NCBI RefSeq assembly: GCF_000702545.1
Contig: NZ_JNIO01000008.1
Location: 806,001 to 870,000 of the forward strand
Source: Selenomonas sp. AB3002
GTDB taxonomy: Bacteria; Bacillota; Negativicutes; Selenomonadales; Selenomonadaceae
Reading direction: 5' to 3'
Length of the DNA: 64,000 nt
Below, one piece after another: positions 24,144 to 32,675 of the stretch. Both the position numbers and the translations under genes were made by a program. Every line of letters starts with the position of its first letter. Positions within the stretch are counted from its first letter, which is position 1. The notes under the pieces are model-generated. The model was given only the letters and a program-made list of their open reading frames with translations, was not told where the DNA came from and ran no database searches.

Positions 24144-25457
24144 TTACTTCACTGCACTGTGGCCGCTGGCCATAACGGTACGGGCCAAAAGCTCGGAAGA
24201 ATTCTCCAAAGCGCCCAGGATGGGGCTGCCGCCGATGGTGCCGCCGCTGTAGCCCTGCTCGCCATGCTCCACCAGGTCAAGGCCGGCAATCTCCTCAGCC
24301 TCGTCCACACGCATGGAGATGAAGTGGTCAACAATCTTGTAAAGCACATAGGAACCGGCAATGCCCAAAGCGTAGGCAACCACCGTGGAGATGATCTGTG
24401 CAAAGAACAGGTGAGTCTCGCCATAGAAAAGGCCGTTGGCACCGTCAGGGTTCACAGCGGTGGTTGCCCAGATACCAGTGGCGATGGAGCCCCAGGTGCC
24501 GCCAATGCCATGGATGCCGAAAGCATCAAGAGAATCATCATAGCCCAGCTTCTGCTTCAGCACAGCTACAGCGAAGTAGCAAACAGCACCGCCTACAGCA
24601 CCGATGATAAGGGAAGCCAAAGGAGTTACAAAACCTGCTGCAGGAGTGATAGCCACCAGGCCTGCCACGCAGCCGGAAACCGCACCCAGGAGGGTAGGCT
24701 TGCCGTTGAAGTTCCACTCAAGGATCACCCATGCCACCAAGGCAGCAGCTGCTGCCGCCTGAGTCACTACGAAAGCGTTGGCAGCCAGTTCATTGGCCCC
24801 CAGGGCGCTGCCTGCATTGAAGCCGAACCAGCCGAACCAGAGGAGCGCGGCACCAAGCACCGTCATGGGCAGATTATGGGGCAGCATGGCACGCTTGCCA
24901 TAGCCGTGGCGCTTGCCCAAGAGCAGGCAGATAGTCAGACCGGACACACCGGAAAGGATATGGATGACCAGGCCGCCAGCGAAATCCAGAGCTCCCAGCT
25001 CGGCCAGGAAGCCGCCACCCCATACCCAGTGAGCCATGGGGTTGTAAATGAGGATGGCCCAGAGCAGGATGAAGAAGCAGAAAGCGGAGAAGCGGAGCCT
25101 CTCGGCAAAAGCACCGGTGATCAGGGCCGGGGTAAGAGCGGCAAACATGCACTGGAAGGCCACGAAAGCCAGCTCAGGGATAGTGCCGCCTTCCAGGATG
25201 GCCAGGCCCACACCCTCAAGGCCAACCTTGTCCAGGCTGCCGATAAAGCCATTGATATCCGTGCCAAAGGCCATGGCATAACCTAAGATAACCCACTCAA
25301 CGGAAATAAGTCCAAGCACAAACATGCTCTGCATAATGGTAGTCAGTACATTCTTGCTCCGCACCATGCCGCCGTAGAACAGCGCCAGGCCGGGAGTCAT
25401 TATGAACACCAGGGCTGCACTTATGAGCACCCAGGCGGTATCTCCTGTATTAAGCAT
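24144..25457 (-). CDS. amt: Ammonium transporter
   Basis: 437 residues with eleven or so transmembrane segments. Amt motifs: TPGLALFYGGMVRSKN near the N-terminus, the NPMAHWVWGGGFLAELGALDFAGG region carrying the pore His, and the second pore His in DAFGIHGIGGTWG. The cytoplasmic C-terminal tail (DEAEEIAGLDLVEHGEQGY) is the conserved PII-contact region. Paired with glnB. The region upstream has an unusual promoter-hairpin-promoter layout. Confidence 0.95.
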   Translation of the reverse strand: MLNTGDTAWVLISAALVFIMTPGLALFYGGMVRSKNVLTTIMQSMFVLGLISVEWVILGYAMAFGTDINGFIGSLDKVGLEGVGLAILEGGTIPELAFVAFQCMFAALTPALITGAFAERLRFSAFCFFILLWAILIYNPMAHWVWGGGFLAELGALDFAGGLVIHILSGVSGLTICLLLGKRHGYGKRAMLPHNLPMTVLGAALLWFGWFGFNAGSALGANELAANAFVVTQAAAAAALVAWVILEWNFNGKPTLLGAVSGCVAGLVAITPAAGFVTPLASLIIGAVGGAVCYFAVAVLKQKLGYDDSLDAFGIHGIGGTWGSIATGIWATTAVNPDGANGLFYGETHLFFAQIISTVVAYALGIAGSYVLYKIVDHFISMRVDEAEEIAGLDLVEHGEQGYSGGTIGGSPILGALENSSELLARTVMASGHSAVK

Positions 25458-25477
25458 AAAATCAAATCCCTTCCAAA

Positions 25478-25505
25478 ATTATTCACCCTTGAATAATGAC
25501 GTCAA
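25478..25505 (-). promoter_or_regulatory. amt proximal promoter candidate with palindrome
   Basis: A perfect 8-bp inverted repeat ATTATTCA-CCCT-TGAATAAT (25478-25497) lies just after TTGACG (25500-25505, minus strand). The dyad would cover the -10 region (ATAATT). It is a possible operator for a nitrogen regulator. A TATTCAAGGG direct repeat is also present on the minus strand at about 25511 and 25487. Confidence 0.5.
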
Positions 25506-25524
25506 CAAGCCCTTGAATAGAAAA

Positions 25525-25561
25525 AGCCCCACGCAGTCCGGTACCTGACTGCATGGGGCCT
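25525..25561 (-). terminator. Hairpin terminator in the amt leader
   Basis: Minus strand: GGCCCCATGCAGTC pairs with GACTGCGTGGGGC (one mismatch), followed by TTTTTC. It may terminate the talC transcript, or attenuate transcription from the promoter at 25591-25619. Confidence 0.75.
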
Positions 25562-25590
25562 CATTGCCTCAAGTTCATGTCGATGTGGAA

Positions 25591-25619
25591 ATTATAGCAA
25601 GCAGTTGTAATGTTGTCAA
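25591..25619 (-). promoter_or_regulatory. Distal promoter before the amt leader hairpin
   Basis: Minus strand: TTGACA (25614-25619), 17 bp, TATAAT (25591-25596), a consensus sigma-70 promoter. Transcripts would meet the hairpin at 25525-25561 after about 20 bases, which suggests attenuation control of amt-glnB. Confidence 0.65.
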
Positions 25620-25670
25620 CAGAGATTTGCATGTATACAAGTATACGCAAATAGACAATGCTGCAATTAG

Positions 25671-26348
25671 TCAGCAATCTTTCATGGTCTTGCCGGCTCC
25701 TACCAGTCCCTCAAAGTCTGCAATGAAATCGTCTATGGCAGAGGTGATGGCCTTGTTCTTCACCAGGGCGAAGATCACGTCCGGGGACACGGTGGAAGCC
25801 CCTACCCCATACTCGCAGAGTTCCAGGAGCTGCTGGGAGTTCTTGAAGCTGGCAGCCAGCACCTCGGTCTGGAGGCCGTTGTTGCGGAAGATGTCGTGGA
25901 TATCCTTGGCCACCTTCACGCCATTGTAGCCCATATTGTCAATGCGGTTGATATATGGTGCGGCATAGTCAGCCCCGGCCTTGGCCGCCAGGAAGGCCTG
26001 CATGGGGGTGTAGATGGCGGTGGCAGTTAGTCTCACGCCTTCATGGTGCAGGGCCATCATGGCCTTGAACCCTTCGGGGACAGAGGGAACCTTCACAAAG
26101 GTGCTCTTTCCCAGTTCCTTGATAATACGATGGGCATCCTCCACCATACCTTCTGCCTCCCGGGCCGTCACCTGCACATGAAGCTCCGCCTCTTCGCCGA
26201 TGAATGCGCGGATTTCCTTCAGCACCTCATAGGGCTGCCGCCCGCTCTTGGCCAGGATGGTGGGATTGGTAGTGACACCATCTACTGGATAATATTCGTA
26301 AATCTTCCTGATCTGGTCAATATGGGCATCGTCGATGATAAGCTTCAT
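25671..26348 (-). CDS. fsa: Transaldolase-like fructose-6-phosphate aldolase
   Basis: 225 residues, the size of the FSA/TalC subfamily rather than full transaldolase. It shows the N-terminal DGVTTNPTILAKSG, the Schiff-base Lys in STFVKVPSVPEG, TATAIYTPMQAFLAAKAGA, and YINRIDNMGYNG. It forms or cleaves C-C bonds of ketose phosphates with dihydroxyacetone or related donors. It lies 17 bases after the glycyl radical enzyme gene, the same association seen for E. coli pflD and fsaB, so it probably handles an intermediate of the same pathway. Confidence 0.85.
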   Translation of the reverse strand: MKLIIDDAHIDQIRKIYEYYPVDGVTTNPTILAKSGRQPYEVLKEIRAFIGEEAELHVQVTAREAEGMVEDAHRIIKELGKSTFVKVPSVPEGFKAMMALHHEGVRLTATAIYTPMQAFLAAKAGADYAAPYINRIDNMGYNGVKVAKDIHDIFRNNGLQTEVLAASFKNSQQLLELCEYGVGASTVSPDVIFALVKNKAITSAIDDFIADFEGLVGAGKTMKDC

Positions 26349-26365
26349 GGTCTCATCCTCCTAAG

Positions 26366-28780
26366 TCAAATACTCTGTTCCGTCCTGCCGATAATATCGT
26401 CCTGGGTAGCCTTGGAAAGCACGTTGAAGAAAGCGCTGTAGCCCGCCACCCGCACTATGAGGTCCTTGTGCTTCTCAGGATGCTTCTGGGCATCTATCAG
26501 GGTCTCCCGGGAGACGATATTGTATTGCACATGATAGCCCTTAAGGGTGTCAAAGAAGGTGGCAATCAGCATCTCCAGCTTCTGCTTGTTCTCCTCTTTG
26601 GCAAGCACCTGGGGCGTCATCTTCTGATTCAGCAGCACCCCACCGGTGATCTTCTCCGTGGGCAGCTTGGCCACAGACTTGAAGACAGCCGTGGGACCGT
26701 TCTTGTCGGCGCTGTGGGCTGGTGAGCAGCCCTCTGCCAACGGCTCATGAGCATGCCTGCCGTCCGGGGTGGCCATGGTGCCCATGCCCTGCCCTACATT
26801 GGCAGAGATGGAAGAAGTGCCGCCGTAGCGGATGCCGCCAATGGGCCCGCGTCCGTGGCGGGTATTGGGGTATTTTTGGATCTCGTCCAGATAGGAGTCG
26901 TAAGCCTCCACAATCAGGCTGTCCACATAGTCATCGTCATTGCCGTACTTGGGAACATCATTTATGAGCATCTCCTGAATCCTGCGTGACTTCTCCGACT
27001 GGAAGTCGTCCTCTATAGCCTCCCAAAGCTCAGCCGGGGTGACCTTCTTTTCCTCGAAGACCAGCTTCTTGATGGCCGCCAGGGAATCTGCCATATTGGC
27101 AATGCCCACCTGCAGGCCGGAGATAAAGTCGTAGACCGCGCCGCCTTCCTTGATGGTCTTGCCCCTACCAATGCAGTCGTCCGTAAGGGCCGAGCAGAGA
27201 ATATCCGGCACATCCCTTTCCGAAGCCTTGTCAATGGCATTTTCCACCATGACACTGTAGCGGGTCATCTCCCGTACCGTCTTGTCCCAGGCAGAGAGCA
27301 GTTCCTCATAGGACTTCATGTCCTTGAAATAGCCATAGCCTTTGGTGAAGCGCTTGCCGCTGGTCATGTCCACGCCATTGTTCATGGCGCAGAGCAGCAC
27401 TCTGGGGAAGTTGATATAGCTCATGCCCGTGCAGCGATAGCCCCACTTGCCGGGCACTGCCGTCTCCACGCAACCCACAGCGCTGTAGTTGTAGGCATCT
27501 TCCTCCTTCACTCCCCACTTGATGAAGGACGGTATGATGATCTCATCATTGTTCAGGGCAGGCATGCCGAAGCCCAGCTTCATGACCTCGATGCACTCGT
27601 CAAAGAAGGCCTTGTTCAGATGCTCGTGGTAGCGCACTGTCAGGTTCGGCTGGGTCAGCCGGGTCTGGGCCACAGATTTCAGCACCAGGAAGGAAAGGTC
27701 GTTCACCGCATCCTTTTTGTCAGTGGTCTGACCGCCGATGGTGACATTCTGGTACATGGGGCTGCCGGCAGAACTGAAGGTATGAGCCTGGGAGCGCACC
27801 TTGTTGATAGTCAGTGTCTTGATCCAAAGATTGGTCAGGAGTTCCAAGGCCTCTGACTGGGTGATTTTCCCCTCTTCCATATCCTTTTTGTAATAGGGGA
27901 ACATATACTGGTCAAAGCGCCCATAGGAAAGGGAGTGGCCATTGGATTCGATTTGCAGGATCAGCTGGATGAACCAGACTGCCTGCACTGCCTCCCGGAA
28001 GGAAGCGGCTGGTTCATAGGGAACCCTGGCGCAGATACGGGAGATTTCCGCAAGCTCTGCCTTGCGTGCCCCCTCCTGCTCCTTGTCCGCCATTTCTGCC
28101 GCCAGACGGGAATAACGCAGTGTGAAGCCTTTCACAGCCTCGATGACAATAAGCACTGCCTTATAGAAAACGTACTTATCCACGCTGTCAGGGTCAGTGA
28201 GGTCAAGGGCAGCCTTCATTTCCCGGGTGCGCTGCTCATAGCCACGCAAACCCTCAGAAAGCAGCCGCCCATAGTTCACCACGATATGGGCATCCCCGGC
28301 ATTGAGCTTCCCCTCCATGCCGAAGACCCCGGTCTCCATGAAGACAGCCACCTCATCCGGCAGCAAAGCCTCTCCTCTGGCCCGCAGGTTGTTGTTTTCC
28401 CAGAAAGGCGCCAAAGAGCGCAGCTGCTCCTTGGTTTCCTCGGTAATATGGAAAACATCCCCATCCCGCTGCTCGAACTTATCAAGCTCATCCATGACAA
28501 ATTTCATGGTATACTCCGGGAAAATGGGGGCATTGCAGTTCTTGGTGGCCTGATTGCCCACTATAAGAGTCTTATCCTCGATATAGATGGACATATTCTC
28601 CAGTATTTTCTGCAGCATCAGCGCCCGCTTCATCACCTGGGGCTGGTTCTGGTTGGCCCTGTAAGCCTCCGTTGCCAGCAGAGCCCGCTCTGCATCTATA
28701 TAAGGCTTTTCATCCAGCACTTCCTCCCGGAAGGCCTGCATGCGCTCTGTCAACGCGCCAAAGTGTTCCTTGTTTTCCAT
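26366..28780 (-). CDS. Glycyl radical enzyme, PflD/YbiW-like family
   Basis: 804 residues. The C-terminal glycyl radical motif is RVAGYSAFF (Gly near 779) and the active-site Cys is in VGCVETAVPGKWGYRC (near 436). The N-terminal PFL domain is complete. This branch includes pyruvate formate-lyase-like, dehydratase and C-C/C-N lyase enzymes; the residues do not settle the substrate. Its activase is divergently encoded and an FSA-type aldolase follows, suggesting breakdown of a sugar- or polyol-derived compound. Regulated by a DeoR-type operator. Confidence 0.85.
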   Translation of the reverse strand: MENKEHFGALTERMQAFREEVLDEKPYIDAERALLATEAYRANQNQPQVMKRALMLQKILENMSIYIEDKTLIVGNQATKNCNAPIFPEYTMKFVMDELDKFEQRDGDVFHITEETKEQLRSLAPFWENNNLRARGEALLPDEVAVFMETGVFGMEGKLNAGDAHIVVNYGRLLSEGLRGYEQRTREMKAALDLTDPDSVDKYVFYKAVLIVIEAVKGFTLRYSRLAAEMADKEQEGARKAELAEISRICARVPYEPAASFREAVQAVWFIQLILQIESNGHSLSYGRFDQYMFPYYKKDMEEGKITQSEALELLTNLWIKTLTINKVRSQAHTFSSAGSPMYQNVTIGGQTTDKKDAVNDLSFLVLKSVAQTRLTQPNLTVRYHEHLNKAFFDECIEVMKLGFGMPALNNDEIIIPSFIKWGVKEEDAYNYSAVGCVETAVPGKWGYRCTGMSYINFPRVLLCAMNNGVDMTSGKRFTKGYGYFKDMKSYEELLSAWDKTVREMTRYSVMVENAIDKASERDVPDILCSALTDDCIGRGKTIKEGGAVYDFISGLQVGIANMADSLAAIKKLVFEEKKVTPAELWEAIEDDFQSEKSRRIQEMLINDVPKYGNDDDYVDSLIVEAYDSYLDEIQKYPNTRHGRGPIGGIRYGGTSSISANVGQGMGTMATPDGRHAHEPLAEGCSPAHSADKNGPTAVFKSVAKLPTEKITGGVLLNQKMTPQVLAKEENKQKLEMLIATFFDTLKGYHVQYNIVSRETLIDAQKHPEKHKDLIVRVAGYSAFFNVLSKATQDDIIGRTEQSI

Positions 28781-28810
28781 GGCACAGCCTCCTCTTTGAT
28801 AACAAGATTT

Positions 28811-28859
28811 TTACTTTCGTTTGTAACCTAATAATATATTAATACTAACCATATGTCAA
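28811..28859 (-). promoter_or_regulatory. GRE promoter and DeoR-type operator
   Basis: Minus strand: TTGACA (28854-28859), 17 bp, TATTAT (28831-28836). TTACTTTCGTTTGTAA (28811-28826) sits at the expected start site and resembles the sites at 28885 and 30577. Confidence 0.7.
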
Positions 28860-28884
28860 GATTTTTATTCTATAAGAAGTCTTC

Positions 28885-28923
28885 ATACTTTCATTTGAAA
28901 GTATTCTTTTTATATGCTATTAT
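28885..28923 (+). promoter_or_regulatory. Activase promoter with palindromic DeoR operator
   Basis: TTGAAA (28895-28900), 17 bp, TATTAT (28918-28923). The near-perfect palindrome ATACTTTCATTTGAAAGTAT (28885-28904) covers the -35, so a bound repressor would block polymerase. Confidence 0.7.
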
Positions 28924-28970
28924 ACAAAAGAAGACAGGAACGATACTCTCTCGAAAAAGGAATGATGATA

Positions 28971-29762
28971 ATGGACAAAAAAGGCAAGTTTGGCACCATC
29001 TTCAATATACAGAAGTTCAGCCTCAACGACGGGCCAGGCATACGCACAGTGGTGTTCTTCAAGGGCTGCCCTTTGAGATGCACCTGGTGCGCCAACCCTG
29101 AGAGCCAGTCTGCCGACCTGCAGATTCCCTGGGACGAAAAGAAAGCTCCCCCTCATTTTCTGAAGTTCAAGGGGGAGCGCAAAAGTGTAGATGAAATTGT
29201 CCGCATCGTCATGCAGGATGAGCCCTTCTATCAGAAGAGCGGGGGCGGCGTCACCCTTTCCGGAGGCGAAGCCCTGCTGCAACCGGATTTTGCCATAGCC
29301 CTGCTGCAAGCCTGCAAAGAAAAAGGCCTCCATACTGCCATGGAGACCACAGGCTTTGCCTCCCCAGCCGTCTTTCAGCAGGTCATCGGCTATCTGGACC
29401 TGCTGCTCTTTGACATCAAGCACTGGGACGAAGGGGCACACAAGAAATATACAGGCGTATCCAATCTTCCCATTTTGGCCAATATGAAATACGCCATCCA
29501 GCAAGGCAAGGAAGTCCTGCCCCGCCTGCCGGTGATTCCCGGCGTGAATGCAGACCTGGAGGATGCCAAAAATTTTGTCCTCCGCCTGCAGGAAGCAGGA
29601 GCAAACAAAGTCCAGCTCCTGCCCTTCCACCAGTTCGGTGAGAACAAATACCGCATGCTGGGCAGGAACTACGCCTTCGAAAACGTCAAGGCCCTGTACC
29701 CGGAGGACCTGGAGGAATACAGGCAGGTGTTCCTGGCAGCGGGAATAGAGGCCTTCTTCTGA
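28971..29762 (+). CDS. Glycyl radical enzyme activating enzyme (radical SAM)
   Basis: About 264 residues. The radical SAM cluster is FKGCPLRCTWCANPE (C-x3-C-x2-C), followed by the SAM motif TLSGGEALLQ. It installs the glycyl radical on the enzyme encoded divergently. It is the short, PflA-like form without the extra ferredoxin-type cluster insert found in many GRE activases. The ATG at 28971 is the third of three close ATGs and has the best spacing from AAAAGGA. Confidence 0.9.
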   Translation: MDKKGKFGTIFNIQKFSLNDGPGIRTVVFFKGCPLRCTWCANPESQSADLQIPWDEKKAPPHFLKFKGERKSVDEIVRIVMQDEPFYQKSGGGVTLSGGEALLQPDFAIALLQACKEKGLHTAMETTGFASPAVFQQVIGYLDLLLFDIKHWDEGAHKKYTGVSNLPILANMKYAIQQGKEVLPRLPVIPGVNADLEDAKNFVLRLQEAGANKVQLLPFHQFGENKYRMLGRNYAFENVKALYPEDLEEYRQVFLAAGIEAFF

Positions 29763-29776
29763 GGGTGCCCAACAAC

Positions 29777-30520
29777 CTAAGCCGTATGCACGTCTACTCC
29801 CTTTTCCCGCAGGACCTCCAGATAAACCTGATCAATATTTTCATCCGTATATACAGCAGAAATCTCTCCATAGGAAAAGAGGGACACCACCCCGGTCCGG
29901 GAAAATTTCGCAGACTCAGTCAGGATATTCACTTCCTTGGCATTATCCGCCATGGCCCGCACCGCCTCGGTGCGCATAAGGTCACCGGACATGGCTCCTC
30001 GCTCATTGAAGCCGTCCGTGCCAACAAAAAGCTTGTCCACATAAAAGGACTCGGCACACTTCCGGACCAGCGGCCCTACCATCACTTGGGCCTCCTTCTG
30101 GAACTCCCCGCCCATCAGGATGATGCGTGCCCCCGGCTTATCTCTGACAAAGCCCGCAATAAAGACCGAATTCGTGATAATGGTGATATCTCTCCTGACA
30201 GTTGCCAGTTCCTCTGCCAACAGAGCGCAGGAGGACCCCGACTCTATCATCACAGTCTCCCCATCAGCCACAGAAGCCGCAGCGCACTTGGCGATACGGC
30301 GCTTGACCTCGTAGCCTATGGCCATGCGCTTGCTTACATCGTCAATCTCCACCATAGTGGCAAAGCCATGTTCCCTCTTCAGGAGTCCCTTGTCCTCCAA
30401 AACGGACAGGTCTTTCCTGATAGTGACCTCCGACACGCCAACAGCTGCCGCCAGCTCAGTCACAGCACTGCGCTTTTCCTTGTTGACAATATTCAGGATT
30501 TTTATTTGACGCTCATTCAT
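29777..30520 (-). CDS. DeoR-family transcriptional regulator
   Basis: 248 residues. N-terminal HTH: RQIKILNIVNKEKRSAVTEL, VGVSEVTIRKDLSVLEDKGLLKREHG, followed by a DeoR sensor domain (KRRIAKCAAASVADGETVMIESGSS, ILMGGEFQ, FVGTDGFN). These repressors respond to phosphorylated sugars. It converges on the activase (14-base gap), and its own promoter region has a matching operator. The start is ATG at 30520 with GGGGG 7-8 bases before it. Likely controller of the GRE-aldolase-activase set. Confidence 0.9.
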   Translation of the reverse strand: MNERQIKILNIVNKEKRSAVTELAAAVGVSEVTIRKDLSVLEDKGLLKREHGFATMVEIDDVSKRMAIGYEVKRRIAKCAAASVADGETVMIESGSSCALLAEELATVRRDITIITNSVFIAGFVRDKPGARIILMGGEFQKEAQVMVGPLVRKCAESFYVDKLFVGTDGFNERGAMSGDLMRTEAVRAMADNAKEVNILTESAKFSRTGVVSLFSYGEISAVYTDENIDQVYLEVLREKGVDVHTA

Positions 30521-30542
30521 AGCCAAAGCCCCCTTTGTGTTA

Positions 30543-30596
30543 AGTATAGCATAAAGGGGGCTTTTACAAAAGCATTATGTTTTCGTATGAAAGTAT
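30543..30596 (-). promoter_or_regulatory. deoR-type gene promoter with operator
   Basis: Minus strand: weak TTTTGT (30566-30571), 17 bp, TATACT (30543-30548). ATGTTTTCGTATGAAAGTAT (30577-30596) just upstream shares the TTTCrTwTGAAAGTAT core of the two GRE-cluster sites. Confidence 0.6.
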
Positions 30597-30739
30597 TTTA
30601 TCGTTTATTTTATCCTCTTATTTTGGGGAGAATAATGCGCTATATCATCTTTAGCATAGAGCAGGAAATCGGCTGGGGCAGAGCGAAGTAAAAGAAAGTG
30701 GAATATATGCTGTCGAGCTTTACGAGGAGGGTGATTTGC

Positions 30740-31345
30740 ATGGCTGCGGAAATCAAAGGCCTGGAGGATATGGAAGTGCTTACGCATAAAGGGTACAGCA
30801 TCCCGCGCTGGGATTTCGTGGAACCTGTACACGGTGAGGGCGAGAAATTCGTGATGTTCTGGCGCAGCCGCCCCCATTCGGATGGCAAGCTGGCCGAGGA
30901 ATGCCTTTCGCCCTGGTTCGCGCGCAAATTCGAGGCTGACGGCGTGACATATTCCTTAGTGGAACAGTATATTGTCGCCCAGAAAGCAATGCTCTTCGGC
31001 GATCGCGTCAATCTCAGGAAGATCAGGGTCAATACCGACCCAAAGGACCTCAGGATCATCAGTATGCGCATCCAGGGAGTGGACAATGCAGTCTGGCAGG
31101 AATTCAGCCATAGCATATCCTGTACAGGCAATTTCCTGAAATTCAGCCAGCACCCGGACATGAAGGCATATCTCTTGAGCACGGGGGACGCTACCCTGGC
31201 TGAAGCCAGTCCCTATGACAGGACAGGTGGCATTGGCCTGGACAGACTTGACGAGGACGCCACCCACCCGGAGCGCTGGCTGGGCAGAAATCTCTTTGGC
31301 TATGCCCTGATGCAGGTCAGGGAGAAGCTGCGCAGCCTGGAATAA
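30740..31345 (+). CDS. NADAR-family (YbiA-like) protein
   Basis: 201 residues. NADAR features: the FWRSRPHS motif, LAEECLSPWFARKFEADGV, VEQYIVAQKAMLFGD, then SPYDRTGGIGL and WLGRNLFGYALMQVRE. YbiA-type members are N-glycosidases on riboflavin intermediates; others act on ADP-ribose adducts, including DNA ADP-ribosylation. The ATG at 30740 follows AGGAGGG by 8 bases. Not in an operon; an IS200/IS605 element is inserted 75 bases downstream. Confidence 0.8.
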   Translation: MAAEIKGLEDMEVLTHKGYSIPRWDFVEPVHGEGEKFVMFWRSRPHSDGKLAEECLSPWFARKFEADGVTYSLVEQYIVAQKAMLFGDRVNLRKIRVNTDPKDLRIISMRIQGVDNAVWQEFSHSISCTGNFLKFSQHPDMKAYLLSTGDATLAEASPYDRTGGIGLDRLDEDATHPERWLGRNLFGYALMQVREKLRSLE

Positions 31346-31420
31346 GGAACTGTTGCATCAATAATCGCAATCGCTCCATTCTGCTTGTCTACAGGTCGTT
31401 AAAGAAAGTTTCTTAGAAGA

Positions 31421-31620
31421 TTGACACTCCCCATGCGTAAACGCAGGGGATTCTTGGTTCGCTGAACACTGCGGCCTAACCGTAGTTATTCCGACTTACA
31501 CGTTCTCCCCAAGCGTGAATTTCCGTGTGTCCCACGGTACTGATTTATGTTAGGCAATCTGTTTTTGCTCTATTGCCTTTCGCAGTATGTTTATTGCGGC
31601 ATTGGTATCTCGATCATGGT
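31421..31620 (-). ncRNA. Probable TnpB guide RNA (omega RNA)
   Basis: In this family the guide RNA spans the 3' end of tnpB and the right end of the element, with the guide taken from flanking DNA beyond it. The GC-rich hairpins between 31430 and 31560 fit such a scaffold. Boundaries are inferred, not measured. Confidence 0.45.
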
Positions 31621-32671
31621 GTGAGCTACATGCAGGGCAAGTCCAATCCCTGATACCAAGATTTTTAGTTTCCGTGTTCTGATAGCCACATTCAGAACAG
31701 GTTTGGCTAGACGGGTAGAATGTATCTACCTTCAGAACTTCAGAGCCATGCAATTCTGCCTTATACTCAAGCTGACGGAAGAACTCAGACCAGCTTACAT
31801 CTGATATGGCACGAGCCAATTTATGGTTCTTCAGCATATTCTTGATTTGTAAGTGCTCTATGGCTATAGTTTTATTCTGCCTGACCAATACAGTTGATGT
31901 CTTGTGCAGGAAGTCCCTGCGGATATTGGATATACGCTCATGTACTCTGGCAACACGGATTCTGGCTTTGCCGCGATTTGCAGACCTTGGCATTTTTCGA
32001 GAAAGCTTTCTTTGCTCTCGAACCAACTTTCTAGTCAAACACCGCAAGATTCTGGGATTGGCAACAGTATTTCCATTACTGTCTGAATAGAACTCTTTCA
32101 AACCTACATCAATGCCTATTTCTCCGCCGTCATTGTTCTTGAGCAAACTTCCCCTGTCCAATTCTACACACAAAGACACAAAATATTTGCCAGAAGCAGC
32201 ACGGCTGACCGTAGCATTGAGGATTCGCCCGTCAAATTCACGGCTTTGCTTGATTTTCACAGCTCCGATTTTTGGCAGTTTGATTCGATTCCTTATGATA
32301 CGGATACCGTTTCCCTGATTCCTGGTGCGGTAGGATTGGCTATGGTTATGCTTAGACTTGAAGCGTGGGTATCTTGATTGGTGCTTGAAGAAATTCTGGT
32401 ATGCTATATCGAGATTTTTCAAGGACTCCTGTAATGCCATGCTGTCCACCTCTTTCAGCCAGCTATACTCCTCATACTTTTTCAAGTCTGTCAGCATAGC
32501 ACTTGTCTGATTGTAGGTTACAGACTTATGGTTTGCAGTCCATTCATCTCTACGGATGGCGAGAAAATGATTGAACACAAATCGGCAACAGCCCAGAGTA
32601 CGGTTAATTAGTTCTTGCTGGGCATGGTTCGGATATATTCTGAATTTGAAGCCCATTGTGTACTTGTCCAT
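31550..32671 (-). CDS. tnpB: TnpB RNA-guided nuclease of IS200/IS605
   Basis: 373 residues. The RuvC-type triad is intact: IGIDVGLKEF (Asp near 187), IAIEHLQIKN (Glu near 270), HDRDTNAA (Asp near 355), with the four-Cys zinc ribbon CSECGYQNT...CPACSSH. N-terminal FKFRIYPNHAQQ is typical. TnpB cuts DNA beside a short motif guided by an RNA from the element end, helping it persist. It lies 4 bases after tnpA. Confidence 0.95.
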   Translation of the reverse strand: MDKYTMGFKFRIYPNHAQQELINRTLGCCRFVFNHFLAIRRDEWTANHKSVTYNQTSAMLTDLKKYEEYSWLKEVDSMALQESLKNLDIAYQNFFKHQSRYPRFKSKHNHSQSYRTRNQGNGIRIIRNRIKLPKIGAVKIKQSREFDGRILNATVSRAASGKYFVSLCVELDRGSLLKNNDGGEIGIDVGLKEFYSDSNGNTVANPRILRCLTRKLVREQRKLSRKMPRSANRGKARIRVARVHERISNIRRDFLHKTSTVLVRQNKTIAIEHLQIKNMLKNHKLARAISDVSWSEFFRQLEYKAELHGSEVLKVDTFYPSSQTCSECGYQNTETKNLGIRDWTCPACSSHHDRDTNAAINILRKAIEQKQIA

Positions 32672-32675
32672 TTTC

